DNA of 64,000 nucleotides, from NCBI GenBank assembly GCA_018389105.1, contig JACATO010001735.1, positions 124,001 through 188,000 of the forward strand, given 5' to 3'. The position numbers were made by a program, and so were the translations under genes. Of this stretch, positions 24,340 through 36,249 are shown in pieces (position 1 is the stretch's first letter; the number at the start of each line of letters is the position of its first letter). Source of the stretch: Nautilus pompilius. Lineage: Eukaryota > Mollusca > Cephalopoda > Nautilida > Nautilidae. Under the pieces are notes generated by a model, which was not told the DNA's origin, did no database searches, and saw only the letters and a program-made list of their open reading frames with translations.

Positions 24340-24434
24340 CCGGGGCCCGGGGCCGGCCAGCAGCAGCTTCGTAATTTCTGTCGCGTCTCTCGATGGTTCG
24401 AATCCCAGTCGTGTCGAAAGCCGGTTTTTTTTTT
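24340..24434 (+). repeat. tRNA-like relic with perfect B box and T-run
   Basis: GGTTCGAATCCC at 24,395-24,406 is an exact Pol III B box. About 20 bases later an uninterrupted run of eleven T residues follows, which would act as a Pol III terminator. The upstream half does not give a convincing A box or cloverleaf. A decayed tRNA or tRNA-derived SINE fragment is the best reading. Confidence 0.4.
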
Positions 24435-26990
24435 TGCTCATCGGGACCGAAAAACAGGACGACGGACGGGGGAGACTTACAACTAAATGCGACAGTGTAG
24501 AAGGTGACTGGAAGACCGCCTACCTGGATCGCGCGCGGCGGTTACCCGGGGAGGGGGTAGTTCTCTGTTTGTTTCTGTCTGATCGCGGCAAACGTGGGCC
24601 CGGCCCCTACTTCGAGGAATGGGAGCCAACAGCCGTTAGACAGAACAGCCAGTCATCTATTTTTCAACTTGTTAAAAAAAATTACCAAGTTAACTTTTTC
24701 TTCTGATTCTTATTCTACCCGCATCTCACCCCGACGTCGTGCAGAAACACACGTGACCTTTTAAACAGATTTTTTTTCTTAATTGACTTATACTTGCCGA
24801 AGACGACCCCAGCCGTCCGGCATTACCCGAAACGATCTTATCTTAGCCCCAGGCGAGGATTCCGTGTTATTGGTCTCGCACGACCGAGACACGTACGCTG
24901 TCGTTGGTATTTTTACTCAAAATTTGTGAACGGTCGAATCCCGGTCTTTCCGACAGAACGTAGATTTGAACTGCAAGAAGATGAGTAGTATAAATGTCAT
25001 CATCATCATCTCTCATATCCATAAATACTAAAACAAACCTTTTAATTTAAAGCGAACTTGAATATACGTTTAAGGAACAGAGAATATTTCGAATTTGAAA
25101 TAATTTTTTTTCAAAAATGGTGATAATCCAGGAGTTCATGTAAAGTTCTGTTGCTTCTTTCTCTAGAGTTGGGAGAAGTCAGTAAATTATCATGATTTGG
25201 TGCGCATAATAATAATAATAAAATTATAAGAAAATAGTAAATAAGTATATATACATATAAAGAATTAAATGTCAACACTAATAAAGCAAAGAAAACAATT
25301 ATATTAACTTTATTATTTTATGAAATTAATTTCTGTCATCAGTCCGCCACTTTTAATTCTTGCAACCAAGAAGGGGAGGTAACATCACACTTTAAAGTAA
25401 AAATTACCGTTATAAATATAAATGTAATATTGGGTTATCTCCCCTTCAAAAATCTATCGTTGGGATGTTGTTAAACTGCTACATGAACAAACTTGTTTGT
25501 CTGCTACATGTATTCAGAAGACTGCGAACGTTTTTTTCGATATATTTCCATTTTGGGGAAAACTACGCCACTTCCAAATTGATTAGAAGTTTCTAACGGC
25601 AAACCTACGAGTACCAATGTAATTTAATTGATTATAAGGTAGTCAAAGGGGCAGCAATCTTACGACTTATGTGGTCCCTCTCTGCTCATAACATGGGCAT
25701 CTTGTACATTTAATGACCCACACAAGACCTTCCCAAACAGCCCATCTTCTAATATTTATTTAATTTGTGACAACTCAGATCACACACGATATTGTATTAT
25801 TATGTAATCTATAATCGGCGTCAGGGTTGTTATGACAAAGGCTAATACCCTTGGCAGCGTCAAATCTCTTTGCCATTCACAAGACCGTGTATGCAATTGA
25901 TTCACATCGGCTGATGAAACCGAATTAATGCTATTTACTTTACCGTATAACTTAGTATCACCTGGAAATGTTAAGACATTTTGAGGTCAATGTCGGTATC
26001 ATTTAGGTATAACAAAAGGGCCAAGTAAAGAACCTTGCGGCACCCCACTGGTAACAGTCCTGAACTCGGGAGAAAAATTCTCTCGATCGTCTCGCACTGC
26101 TGTTTACCTTGCGAGTAGTTCTCTCTCGAGGGCAAGAAGTTCTTCGCGATTTGCCGTTGAACGTTTACGCGGGATCGTATTCGAAGGCTTAGGAAAATCC
26201 GAATAAATAACATTACTCTTGTATACTTATTTATACTACTTGCAACTTCTGTCCCCCCCCCCGAGAAACCCCAGCTGGGCTGTGAAGCGAGAACGACCAA
26301 TCTGAAATATCGAGTCTTCAACATACTAAACTCCACTGAGTTTCCTACAGTTCTGACGTTATCGCTGATTGGTCTACAACCCTGACTCTGACGTAACCGG
26401 CGAGGACAATTACTTTTGAACACAATGTCGCGGCCAGAGTAACCGCCAGAATACCGGCGGAATTTCACCAGGCGTTGATCGTTTTTACCTGTCTCAGAAT
26501 CGCCTTTCAAACCGATTTAGAAATCGACGCCTCGCCCGCTATCTGCGGCCAAACGATTTACTAATCTCGGTTTTTACTTCTAATTATTCAAATTTCAATA
26601 AGGGAATCGAATGTTAATTTCGACGCGAGTTGCTCCCTCATCATCATTATTGTTATTATTATTTTAAATATTATTCGAGTTCGCGATTACCTCACCGACA
26701 AAGAGTCGATTTTCAAACTCCCAGCCTTCAGCGGAGTTGTTTTTGTTGTTGTTGTTTTTCTGAACTCCGAATGACAAATCGCTCAGAGTCGGTGCGAATT
26801 GCATTTGTGTCTAGACAAAAGTGCATCCTGCAGCTAAGGTCTCTGCCCGTCTCTGATTGGTCGGAAATCGTCTAATCGCGGAGCAGGAGTCAGGTGCCCG
26901 TTATTTGCATATGAAATATATATATACACACACACAGAGAGAGAAAAGCCAGAATCGGGTTGCGTCGTACGATTTCTTCAAATAATTGAC
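24435..26990. other. Non-coding DNA, nothing recognised
   Basis: Mixed AT- and GC-rich sequence. The longest open frame (minus, 25,971-26,510, 179 codons) shows no domain and has no splice or start support, so it is not called. An octamer ATTTGCAT lies at 26,903-26,910, next to a TA-rich stretch and CA/GA microsatellites. Confidence 0.4.
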
Positions 26991-27079
26991 GCGCATCAAA
27001 GAAGAGAGAGAGAGAGAGAGAGAGCCCGTTTATAAACCCGAAGCCTGGTCCGGGTGATTCCACTGTAACTCGCAGAGCG

Positions 27080-27213
27080 GGAACCGAGACGCTTAAAATC
27101 CGCGAGGCGTGGAAGCGGGGGACAGAGCCGATAATTGCGAGAGAGTCGCCTCCCCACCGCCGCCCTATGCCGGTCTCTCAAGCGCACCTGCTCTACCACC
27201 GAGCTGTGCTCCG
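27080..27213 (-). repeat. tRNA-like relic
   Basis: On the minus strand GGAGCACAGCTCGGTGGTAGAGCAGG (27,188-27,213, first 20 bases most informative) matches a tRNA 5' half with an A box. A degenerate B box (GGAGGCGACTC) follows at the right distance. The 3' half does not close an acceptor stem. It is a tRNA pseudogene or SINE head. Confidence 0.45.
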
Positions 27214-30200
27214 AAAGATGTCGCTTCGACCGTTTTTGAAAATTTAATTATGGAGATTATCGAAATGGATATTGTATAAAGATGTCCCGTCGTTCTTTAC
27301 TGTTGAGCGTGTAGGGCGAATATTTGCTGGTGTATGTACCCCGTTTGAAGGGCATGAAGAAGAGGTTCTGTTGTTTTAAGTAGAACAAAAGCAATCTCAG
27401 GTTTTAGGGTTACGTCGTCGTCGTTGAGACAACAGCAACAACGTCAATCCATATTTAAAGATGCACCGTCACTGTCTGTGAACTATGTATGCTTAAGATG
27501 CGTTCTGCTTTCCCTGAATAACGTTTATTCTGACCCCCCCACCTACCGCGCGAACCTTATTTAGCCAAATGTTTAATTTAAATTAGTTGCTGCTACTAGG
27601 AACCGCGGAGCCATCGCGGCTTGTGCGAGGTACCCAGAAAGAAAATGTCTGCCTATCAGTTTGGCTAGCAAAAGCAAAAACTGGCTTTGCATTGAACGAC
27701 CGCTGGTGATTTATTCCATTTCGGTTTACGGTTTAATCGCGAAAGTTCCGTATGCCAACCCCATACCGCTACTTTTTCCCATTTCCTAGTGTTGTCCCCT
27801 AACTGTGGATACTCGCCGAATATATCCGTTACTGCGTACAGGCTTAAAACTCTCAATTTCTTTGAAAATCGTTCCTTCAGCGCTGACAACCAAACTACGC
27901 AAAAATTTAATATCTTTCATCCTCGGCATACCGTAGACCCCTTAAAGGTCTGTCAACAATATCTTTCCTTTAATTTGCACTTCACTAATTCCCGGCAGTA
28001 TTTCGAACTCGCGCGATATTTGTTGGCATCACTCGGTGGCTGTCGGTAGTGTACCGGAAAAGTTCGGTCGGACAGGGTTACGCATTATGTCCGCCGCCGT
28101 TAGACCGGTCGGTAAAGTAAAGAAATTCGTCAAAGAATGCAGACGGGAATTTAGAACGTTTTTTTTTCTTCTTCTTCGCTTCTTTAATGGAAGAAAACGT
28201 GTTATCTATCATTTGTGTAGTCAATCAGCTCTGCCCCCGACCTTGTGTTGCGGGATTTGTTGTCTCTAATCAAAGCCGAGAGATCGGAATGCTCCCCGCT
28301 GGGAGATCTTCAGCGAAGGGGTCGTAACCCGAGTCGCTTTGCCGACGATTACGCCGCGAATATAATTCGCGGGAGGGGGGTTCGGGTGGGAAGCAGAACA
28401 GCTGGAATTCGCGGAGTCCTTCCTCGACTATCGGTCGTATGTTCTACACCGCCGGAGAGCACCGAAAATGAAAGGCGGCCGCCGATGCCCGGTCTCGTGA
28501 GGCGACAGGTTCGCTGTTACCTTTATCTCCCGACTTGGCCCCTCCGCTAAGGAATTTCCCTTGCAAATTCTTGGTAGAAGACGAAACCTTGAAGTAGCAC
28601 CCAGGCGCCTTCAGTTAAGAATTAACCAGATAACTAACTAATTAATTAAGTCTGCCACGCCGTAATTTATAGTTAAAACCCTAAACAGGGTCGGAGTTTC
28701 ATCTCTGTGGACCGAGATGCCGTCGGTAACCGTAGCTGATTACATCACCGCCAACCCCTCTGATATTTGTCTGACCTGTGGTCATAACGTTAATTGGCGA
28801 ATGATTCTTCCGTTCGATGATCGATGAACGAGTGGCCAGCACCAAAACCAATTGTCTCGCGAACGCGGAGATTTTACAATTAAGGGACGAGATTGGAACC
28901 CGGAAGGTAGAACTGGAGAGTTGAGAGAGAGCCCGCGCCCGAAGGTGTCGTCAGTCAGGGTTGGTTGGTCATGGATGCCGGAGCCACGGAGGAGATAGAT
29001 TAAGGCGAAATATACTCGGATGCGACCGAGACGACTGGGAATAATAACCGTGTAGCTTCCGTGATATTTTTTTTTTTTTTTTTTTTGCAAAGGGCGATAA
29101 CCGATTTTGGAATTTACAAAAAAAAAAAAAAAAACATACTTTTCCGTGTTTCTTTACGACCCGAAGACATCTCATACGTGGCTTTAATTTCTGGTTTAAC
29201 TCTCCGTTTTGACCCGAAAGTCTCGCGAGCTGCTCCCGTCCGGGCAACGGGGGAAAGAATATTTTTCACGTACGTATAACCAACCAGCGGCTTCTAAGAT
29301 GGATCTCTGCCAAGCGCGGATAAATTCTTTTCTGGTTTTATGTTGTTGTTGTTGTTTCCGTTCTTTTCTTTCCCTTTATTTATTTATTTATTTATTTATT
29401 TTGTCTGTGTTAAATACCAGACTTGCAAACGTCGTTTTCGTCCCTCCTCCGTCGCGGAGGCTGGCGGATGGATGGACGGTTGTCCGATGAAGTTGGGGCG
29501 GACGGGGGGGGGTGAGAGCTCGACGACGATACTATAACTGCGCAGCACTTTCTCGGCTGTTGGCGGCGGCCCCTCTCTCCATCTCCATCTCTCTCTCCAT
29601 CTCCATCTCTCTCTCTCTCCTTCAGCCCTGGCAGGGTGATAAAGATTATATTCCACAGCGACGACTCCGCCCGTCTCGCTACGCCACCGGCCCAGAGGGG
29701 AGGGAGCTGATGTCGGGTAAACAAGCCACGGCTGCTGAAGCTAGGCGGACGCTTCGGACAGGGGGTGGACAGGAAAAAAAAAATCGCACACACACACACA
29801 CACACGAATATATGTGTATAAGGTACATTGGCTGCGGGGCTTCCCGTGAACGTGGGATCCGTGTTGGCGGCGAGATCCCACGGAATAAAAGGTCAGGGGG
29901 CCCCACATTCTCAGCATGGCTCGGTGGAAATTCATCAGCAGACCACTGCTAGTTGTCAGATAGAGAAAAATCCCCCATTTTTTTTACCCCCCCCTCTCTA
30001 ATTCTTCTACTCGCTTTATTGCGGCCCGAGCTGCCGATGTAGGAATTATTTTATTACCAGAAATAATATATCGCGTGCGGACGAGACTCGTTGATAATCC
30101 GTTTTCAGAAAGTTGGGGGGACAACAACAAACAAACGAAACTTCTGGAAGTCGCCAGCCAGACCTGCCTCGGCGATCACTCGTTTGTGCGTCCCCTTATC

Positions 30201-31100
30201 GGCACACGTCGCCGAGTATTTCGTCGGGGTGAAAAGCCCCGCCTCCCGCGAGCTGATGACGACAGCAACCCGGCCCGGGGGGGGGTTGGGGAAGGGGAAG
30301 GGGCGCCCCGCCCCATGGGTTGTTTCGAATCTCAGTCGAGGGACTTTTGGTTGTCAGTGACATCTCAGTAATCGAGGCGGAGGGGGACTCCCCTTTATAG
30401 AAACCCCACTTCGTCTTTATCTGGGGGGGGGGGGTTTGATCGGCCCCGGCCTAACGAAACTCGGCGGGTGGGTGGGTGCCAGCTCGGTGTGAAAGTATTG
30501 CTCCCTAGAAAGTGTCTCGCCAATGAGAGTTAATAAGCGGAGTGGAATTTGTTCGCAGCTGTCCATGTCGAGCAGATCCTGACTAAGAACCGTTGAGCGA
30601 TTAATACAACACGATCGAGTTACCAATCAACTGGGATCTCACCATCTTTTTTAAAAAATGTTTTGTTTTTGTTTGCCTCCCTCCTCGAAAAGCTGTTCGG
30701 ACTGCAGTGGCGGAGTATTTAATCAGTCCACCAGCCTCCCCAAACGGTCTAACCGCGGCATTCATTATTCCAACATACCCCTCTCCCTCCCAGGTGCCCA
30801 GGTAAGTGGCGTTTCAACTCTCCCATATTTATATACGTGGAAATCGGTCTGAATAGTCGGGTCTCTCTTGATAAATTCAAACAACGAACCGTCTTGTATC
30901 CGATGCCGCTTTCCGGGCATCCCAAGCTGGCCACGGGTTCGGGTGTCACCCCCCCCCTCCACTTCCTAGCTTTCCTGTCCCGGCTAGTGTTCCGGAGATA
31001 GGGGACACAGCAACCAACCAACTTATACGACTTCTGTTGGTGAACTCTATACAAATTTATCCCCTGGTGGTGAATTGTTGCATTTGATTTTCGAGGACAA
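27214..31100. other. CpG-rich non-coding DNA
   Basis: No gene family was recognised. The block has G or C runs, a T20 and A17 pair (29,067-29,134), (TTTA)n at 29,378-29,401, CT/ATCTC repeats at 29,576-29,622, (CA)n at 29,787-29,805 and many CpGs. A short plus frame from 28,087 (MSAAVRPVGKVKKFVKECRR) runs into a T-rich stretch and has no recognised relative. Confidence 0.4.
29067..29134. repeat. T20 and A17 runs as an inverted pair
   Basis: Twenty T residues and seventeen A residues are separated by 31 bases. They could fold into a hairpin, or mark two retroposon tails in opposite orientation. No repeat body was recognised beside them. Confidence 0.6.
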
Positions 31101-31590
31101 TAAAAGAGGGAGAGAGAGAAGAGATGGAGAGAAAGAGAAAGACAGATGGAGAGAGAGGAGGAGGGAGGGAGAGGAAAAGAAAGACAGATAGAGGGAGGGA
31201 GAGGAAAAGAAAGACAGATGGAGGGAGAGAGAGAGATGGAGGGAGAGAGAGATGGAGGGAGAGAGAGAAAAGAAAGACAGATGGAGGGAGGGAGAGAGAT
31301 GGAGGGAGAGAGAGAAAAGAAAGACAGATAGAGGGAGGGAGAGAGATGGAGGGAGAGAGAGAAAAGAAAGACAGATGGAGGAGGAGGGAGAGAGAGAGAG
31401 AGAAAAGAAAGACAGATAGAGGGAGGGAGAGAGAGATGGAGGGAGAGAGAAAAGAAAGACAGATGGAGGGAGAGAGAGAGAGAGAGAGAGAGAAAAGAAA
31501 GACAGATGAGAGAGAGAGAGATGGAGGGAGGGAGAGAGAGAGAGAGAGAGAGAAAAGAAAGACAGATAGAGGGAGGGAGAGAGAGAGATA
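31101..31590. repeat. GA-rich minisatellite with GAAAGACAGA motif
   Basis: About twelve irregular units of roughly 30-55 bp contain AAAAGAAAGACAGAT(A/G)GAGGG followed by GAGAGAGATGGAGGG blocks. Both strands stay open for hundreds of bases: the minus frame repeats SLPPSICLSF and the plus frame repeats ERKRKTDG. These are consequences of the stop-poor repeat and not genes. Confidence 0.9.
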
Positions 31591-31599
31591 TTTGGCTAT

Positions 31600-32940
31600 T
31601 TACGAAACTTTTAAAATTCGAATTACACATAAATTAAGGCTGGAATATAAGCGAACTCCCGACCACACAATTAGTTGATGCTAACAATAAGTTTCCATTT
31701 GATAGATACAGGTTCGATACCAGGTATTTAGTTGTCAGGGCGGGTATAAGCCAAATATAAGTTATAACTTCTGCACATAAACGAAGGATAGTTTTGAATT
31801 TGCCGACTTGGTGAAGATGAGGGAAGCTCCATCTTTACTCTACAAGCGAAGGCGGCCCTGTTCCCTGGTACTGACCGAGATGGACCCCACCCGGCGCTCC
31901 GCCCTCGTCCCTCTTAAAGCGCGATGTCCGGACGGATGTTAATTAACAGGGGGGAACCTTTCACATTTGTTACACGGTGTCGCTGTTAAGGCTCCAGAGA
32001 CGTTTTCCCATAGAGCCAGCAGCAGACCGGAATCGTAGGCGCGCACCGGTAATACCAGTAGGCTTCCTGTCGAGCCAACCGCAACCCCGACTAACTGTAA
32101 TTGTCCATTAGCGGCGGGAGGATCTCGGTAAAAATTCGGTCAGCCGCCACCCCTCCCGCTCTATGGCGGACGCCGCCCCTGTTAGACCGCTTTCCCCAGC
32201 TCGGGCCGAGAGTAGCCGCGCCGCGCCGCGCAGTAAGGCGACGGCGGATTGGCTGCGAACTGTCGCCGAACATAAATAGCTTTATGAATGGGTGGGTGGG
32301 TGTATGCGAGAGTCGGTTCCCGTTATCCAAGCGTGAAGCAAATATTTGTATTTATTTTCTTTTCTTTTCTTGTGTAAACGCACCAGGAACGGCGAGAATG
32401 CGCACCCACTTTGACCCCCCCCCCGGTCTGATGCACAAGTTGGTATTGTTTAGGTTGACGTAACCCGGGGACAGGTGTAAATCGAGCACCCCGCTATTCC
32501 GTTGAGGAGGTAGGTTCCCCCGTCACGAGGTCCACATCGACCTGGAGACAGGAAGGGAAACCTTACCACACGTTAAATCGGCGATAATATCGGTCTCTGC
32601 GGGTCTTCTCTGGTGGCTTCCCCCCGCCCGCAAACGTGACCAGGGGTGTGATGCAGTGGGTTTGGAGCAAGGGAAGTCTCCGGATTGCGGGCTGATGAGA
32701 TCTAGGCGCACGGACGGGAGCGGGCGGCGATACTCGAGGGTTCCCTGACCCCGGACGTTTCCTGTTTCGTGGGCGTCGACGGTGAGTGGTCCGTCATGCG
32801 AGTGGATGGGTTCTCTCCCCCTCCCTACCTCCACTGAAGGCCGTCATGGTTGCTTTTTACGGGGGCGGTTGACTGGGGGGCCCCATGAGAAAGACGTCGA
32901 GATCTCCGGAACTCTGCCGCTGACCCCCGTCCAGCCCCTT
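31600..32940. other. CpG-rich non-coding DNA with possible promoter elements
   Basis: A tRNA-like B box (GGTTCGATACC) lies near 31,711. An inverted CCAAT box (ATTGG, 32,248-32,252) stands about 20 bases before CATAAATAGC (32,271-32,280), a TATA-like element, in a CpG-rich setting. No coding region could be attached to it. Confidence 0.35.
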
Positions 32941-32953
32941 GCCGCGAACGGTC

Positions 32954-32962
32954 TATATAAAA
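32954..32962 (+). promoter_or_regulatory. TATA box candidate
   Basis: TATATAAAA lies in an otherwise GC-rich stretch and predicts a start site near 32,985. A short open frame with a good start context (AAG before ATG) begins at 33,022. Confidence 0.4.
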
Positions 32963-33021
32963 AGAAAAACGACCTGTGGGACCCGCCCGGACGGTCCAGT
33001 GTCTACACAATCACGACGAAG

Positions 33022-33105
33022 ATGTGTAAATCCACGCCGTGCATGGGTCCACTTGATTGCGGCGACCGAATCAACAGGGGCAGGTCGCGCTGTATGTTTA
33101 AGTAA
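33022..33105 (+). CDS. Short Cys-containing ORF downstream of a TATA box
   Basis: A 27-codon frame from ATG at 33,022 to TAA at 33,103-33,105 encodes a small basic peptide with four cysteines. It starts MCKSTPCMGP and ends RSRCMFK. The start has A at -3. A donor-like GTATGT at 33,092 inside the frame would also allow it to be a first exon continuing elsewhere (phase 1). No family is recognised. The Cys spacing does not match metallothioneins that I know. The TATA box 60 bases upstream is the main reason to list it. Chance cannot be excluded. Confidence 0.25.
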   Translation: MCKSTPCMGPLDCGDRINRGRSRCMFK

Positions 33106-33380
33106 TAATTACGTCTGAGCGAAAGAGACAGGTGGAGGGAGCGAGGTAGAACTTGAAAGGAAGGGGGGAAGGGGGGGTCTGAAAAGGGGCTCCTGCGTCA
33201 ATGAGTTGGGAAATATTTCCGATCATAAATAACCAAAATCCAGTTACCCTATAGCGTCGAAAAGGGTTAGAGGTGTGGCGGGGTGGGCGCCGTACGGTAG
33301 ATGAACGGACCCATTAAGACCGATCTGTATCTCTGAGAACAGGCCTGATGTTATCAGCAGCCTTACTTACTGTTATACAC
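33106..33380. other. Non-coding DNA
   Basis: GC-rich sequence with G runs. No feature was recognised. Confidence 0.4.
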
Positions 33381-33384
33381 ACAC

Positions 33385-33460
33385 GATACTTTAGATGTGG
33401 GAGGCAGGCGTCATGCCAGGGAGGTCGGCCAAACCGGGCGGCAGTCCGTCCGTTAGTCTA
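33385..33460 (-). repeat. SINE-body fragment carrying the CCTCCCACATCT motif
   Basis: The plus strand reads TTAGATGTGGGAGGCAGGCG, then a CAGGGAGGTCGGCCAAAC stretch. This resembles the body of the minus-strand SINE at 38.6 kb (TTAGATGTGGAAGG, CAGGGAGAGGTGCGCCAAAC). It is probably a short, old fragment of the same family. Confidence 0.4.
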
Positions 33461-34850
33461 CTTAATCCCACTCCCGCGAAGGAATTAACTCGTTTGTTTA
33501 TTTAATAACCCCGACGCCAAATTACCGCCCAGACCGGGGCTCATCCATATCCAGGATCTGAGCTGCCGTTTCCATTCACGGGTAACGCGATCAAATCGGT
33601 GTTTTCTGTTAGTTCTGAGGCCGCCGACGGGAGGAAGAACTACGAGAGATATGGCGCCTGCCCGTATCCGGCGCACTCGATGCTAAGGCTTTATTTTCGT
33701 GCCACCACCACCACCCATTTCTGTAATGTTCGAGGGGCTGGCTATTCCCTAAAAGACTTTCTTTTTCTTTAAATTCTGGAAAAAAAGTTTGATAAGAAGA
33801 TTTTTAAAAAATTGTCGAAAGCGGCCGCTCTATCCTTCGGTCGGCGGAACCAGGATTCGTCTCCCGGGACGTCGATCGGATCCGACCGACCGCCGGTAAG
33901 GGATGGATGTCTTCTCCTGTCAGAAGTGCTCGGTTTATTTATTGTACTATTCGTTTACTTATTTAAATAGCTGCTTTCGCTCATCGCCAGCGACGTATGC
34001 TCCTACGTTCAGGGGTGTGGCTCTTTTCTGTTCCCGATACCCGCAAACAGAAGAACGGTCAATAGAATTCTGGAACTAATAGGGGTTTCATGCGATGCTC
34101 CCACTTCGCGGTCCCCAGTTCGGATATCGGCTGACTAATCCAGGTACTATAATAACGACCCTGGCGGAGAATCTTACAGGGATGAGCTCCTGACCAGCGC
34201 CTCTTCCCTGCGTGCGCGTGCGCTGCAGGGGCTATGGGGGAGACATTTCCCTAAAACTTACCTTTACCAGAATCTCGGAAGTAATCCCCATAATTCCTGT
34301 GCTGCGTTCGGCGACAGCGAAATATAAAGGAATCGTCTCCAGACAGGTGGGTGACTGGAGGCATCCTTCCACACACGACACCCCATGTCTTCAGTTTACC
34401 AGGGGTGTTTGTGTTTTGTAGGGAGCGTTTTCACGGATCTATTGGAAAAGTAGCTCACACTGGAAAGCGTTATTCCAATCGATACTGCAAAATGTGCATT
34501 TATTGGAATTTACTGCTTTATTATCTATATTTACGTCTACGCACCGCACCCCTCCAAATTGGCTACAGAAAGGATATTTAGTAGAGAGATGGCGCGCCGG
34601 CCTGGTGCGGATGGGAGGTCGGCGATCCCGAGTCGCCTTTCTAGGGCCACTCAGCGCGCGTGGGTAGGTTACTTCCGGGCGCACTCCGGTCTTCTCGCAC
34701 AGCTAAGTGGAGGAATTGTGTTAGGGATTTTCTGGGTGCGCACGGCAGAGGTTCTGCGGGCGACCTCCGACTGACTCGCATCCCGACCTGCTGGGGGAAG
34801 AGCCCCCAACCATAACCACGTAACTACTCTCGCCCGCCCACCACTACCAG

Positions 34851-34886
<36 letters not shown>

Positions 34887-35920
34887 CGCCGCCGTGAGAT
34901 GTCCTCCAGAATCTCTTAGGTCGAGACGGGGGGTTCGAAATTTAAAATAAAAGCACTACTTAGGCTCTATAAATATGAACACAATGCTTAATTGGTTTTA
35001 TTAAGTTCAAAATACATTTTTTACTTCACACACACTCACTCACACTCACACAAACACTCACACACACCACTCACGCTCACACAGAGCGAGAAGCCAGTAG
35101 TTTCTTCAGGCGACAATGACTTTTGACTGTCACTGTAATCCCGCGACTGTATTCGCGCAGAGTGAAAACAACAGCCAGGCTGCGGAGAGAGTCTTTCTGC
35201 ATATAAGTATTTAAAGGGCCGAGATGAAGATCCGTTTCTGTTTTTTTCCTGACAGATTAAATTGCAGAGTAACCGAGGTGGGGGGGGTCGTTCTGACCGT
35301 ACGCATCTGTGTGTTGATTCCGTTATTCCAGACTCACGACGAACTAGAACTCCGACTAACACTCGCACCTGAAGCTGCTCTGTCTCTAGCCTTCACCCTG
35401 GTCAGCTGTTTCTCTCTCCGAGCCGTTTACCCCTCCAGCAGTTTTGCCGGGAAGCGCCGTGCAAAATGAAGCAGCGGAGCAGCAGAGATGCTGAATAACT
35501 ACCCCAACAGGTTGTTGTTGATGCTGGCTGTAGTAAACGCGACCTGAGGGGTCTCTCTCTTGAATATCGGCCATTATTATCCATCGCGATGAACTAACGG
35601 AGTTTAAGACGGACGGCTTTTAGCGCCGTCCACAGACGGGTGACAGCTTCTCGCTGTCGTTACGGATGTACACCGCTGGGTCGCGAGCACAGCTGCTCGC
35701 CAGCCGCCATTATCAGCCAGCTCTTGGAAATTCCCGGAAACATCCGCGCCTTAAAAAGATGTGTTTATCACTTCTAATACTTAGGAGAGAGATCCCCTTC
35801 ACCGGTCAAGCACGGCTCCCGGACATCCCGGCTCTGCGAAGACGGGTCCAGATACAGTTGAAACGTCGTCGTGTAGAATTCCACTTCCGACTGACTCCTG
35901 AAGGCGAAACAGCTGAAAAC
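33461..35920. other. CpG-rich non-coding DNA with CT and CA repeats
   Basis: No gene was recognised. A CT run lies at 34,854-34,882 and CACACT repeats at 35,028-35,075. Open frames are short and lack domains. Confidence 0.4.
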
Positions 35921-35927
35921 TCTGTAA

Positions 35928-36249
35928 TGACGTCATATCCCTCTCTATGTAACGACGTCATATCTCTCTCTATAATGACGTCATATCTATCTGTAATGAC
36001 GTCATATCTCTCTGTAATGACGTCATATCTATCTGTAATGACGTCATATTTCTCTCTGTGTAATGACGTCAGATCTCTCTCTGTGTAATGACGTCATACC
36101 TCTCTCTGTGTAATGACGTCATATCCCCCTCTGTGTAATGACGTCATATCCCCCTCTGTGTAATGACGTCATACCTCTCTCTGTGTAATGACGTCATATC
36201 CCTCTCTGTGTAATGACGTCATATCCCCCCCTCTCTCTCTCTCTCTCTC
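35928..36249. repeat. CRE-core minisatellite array 2 (13 units)
   Basis: Thirteen units of about 20-25 bp follow the form CTCTGTGTAATGACGTCATA. Twelve carry a perfect TGACGTCA palindrome and one, near 35,953, has CGACGTCA. Later units have a regular 25-bp period. The array ends in a CT run (36,232-36,249). TGACGTCA is the full CREB/ATF site. Regulatory use is inference. The reverse complement matches the core of arrays 3 and 4. Confidence 0.9.

Noticed and set aside
25971-26510. 179-codon minus-strand open frame
   Set aside because: No domain, no start or splice support, and stop-poor composition explains it.
28087-28180. Frame starting MSAAVRPVGKVKKFVKECRR, briefly considered as a SecE-like or small membrane protein
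   Set aside because: The similarity is only a few basic residues, and the following hydrophobic part is a T-run artefact.
30780-30810. Eight-base microexon: CCCTCCCAG, GTGCCCAG, then GTAAGT
   Set aside because: Strong splice signals on both sides, but nothing else supports transcription here. Such pairs arise by chance in pyrimidine-rich DNA.
30749-31678. Open frames of 293 codons (minus) and 184 codons (plus) across the GA-rich minisatellite
   Set aside because: Products are simple repeats (SLSLPPSICLSF and ERKRKTDG) and both strands are open over the same repeat. The repeat unit lacks stop trinucleotides, so length is no evidence of coding.
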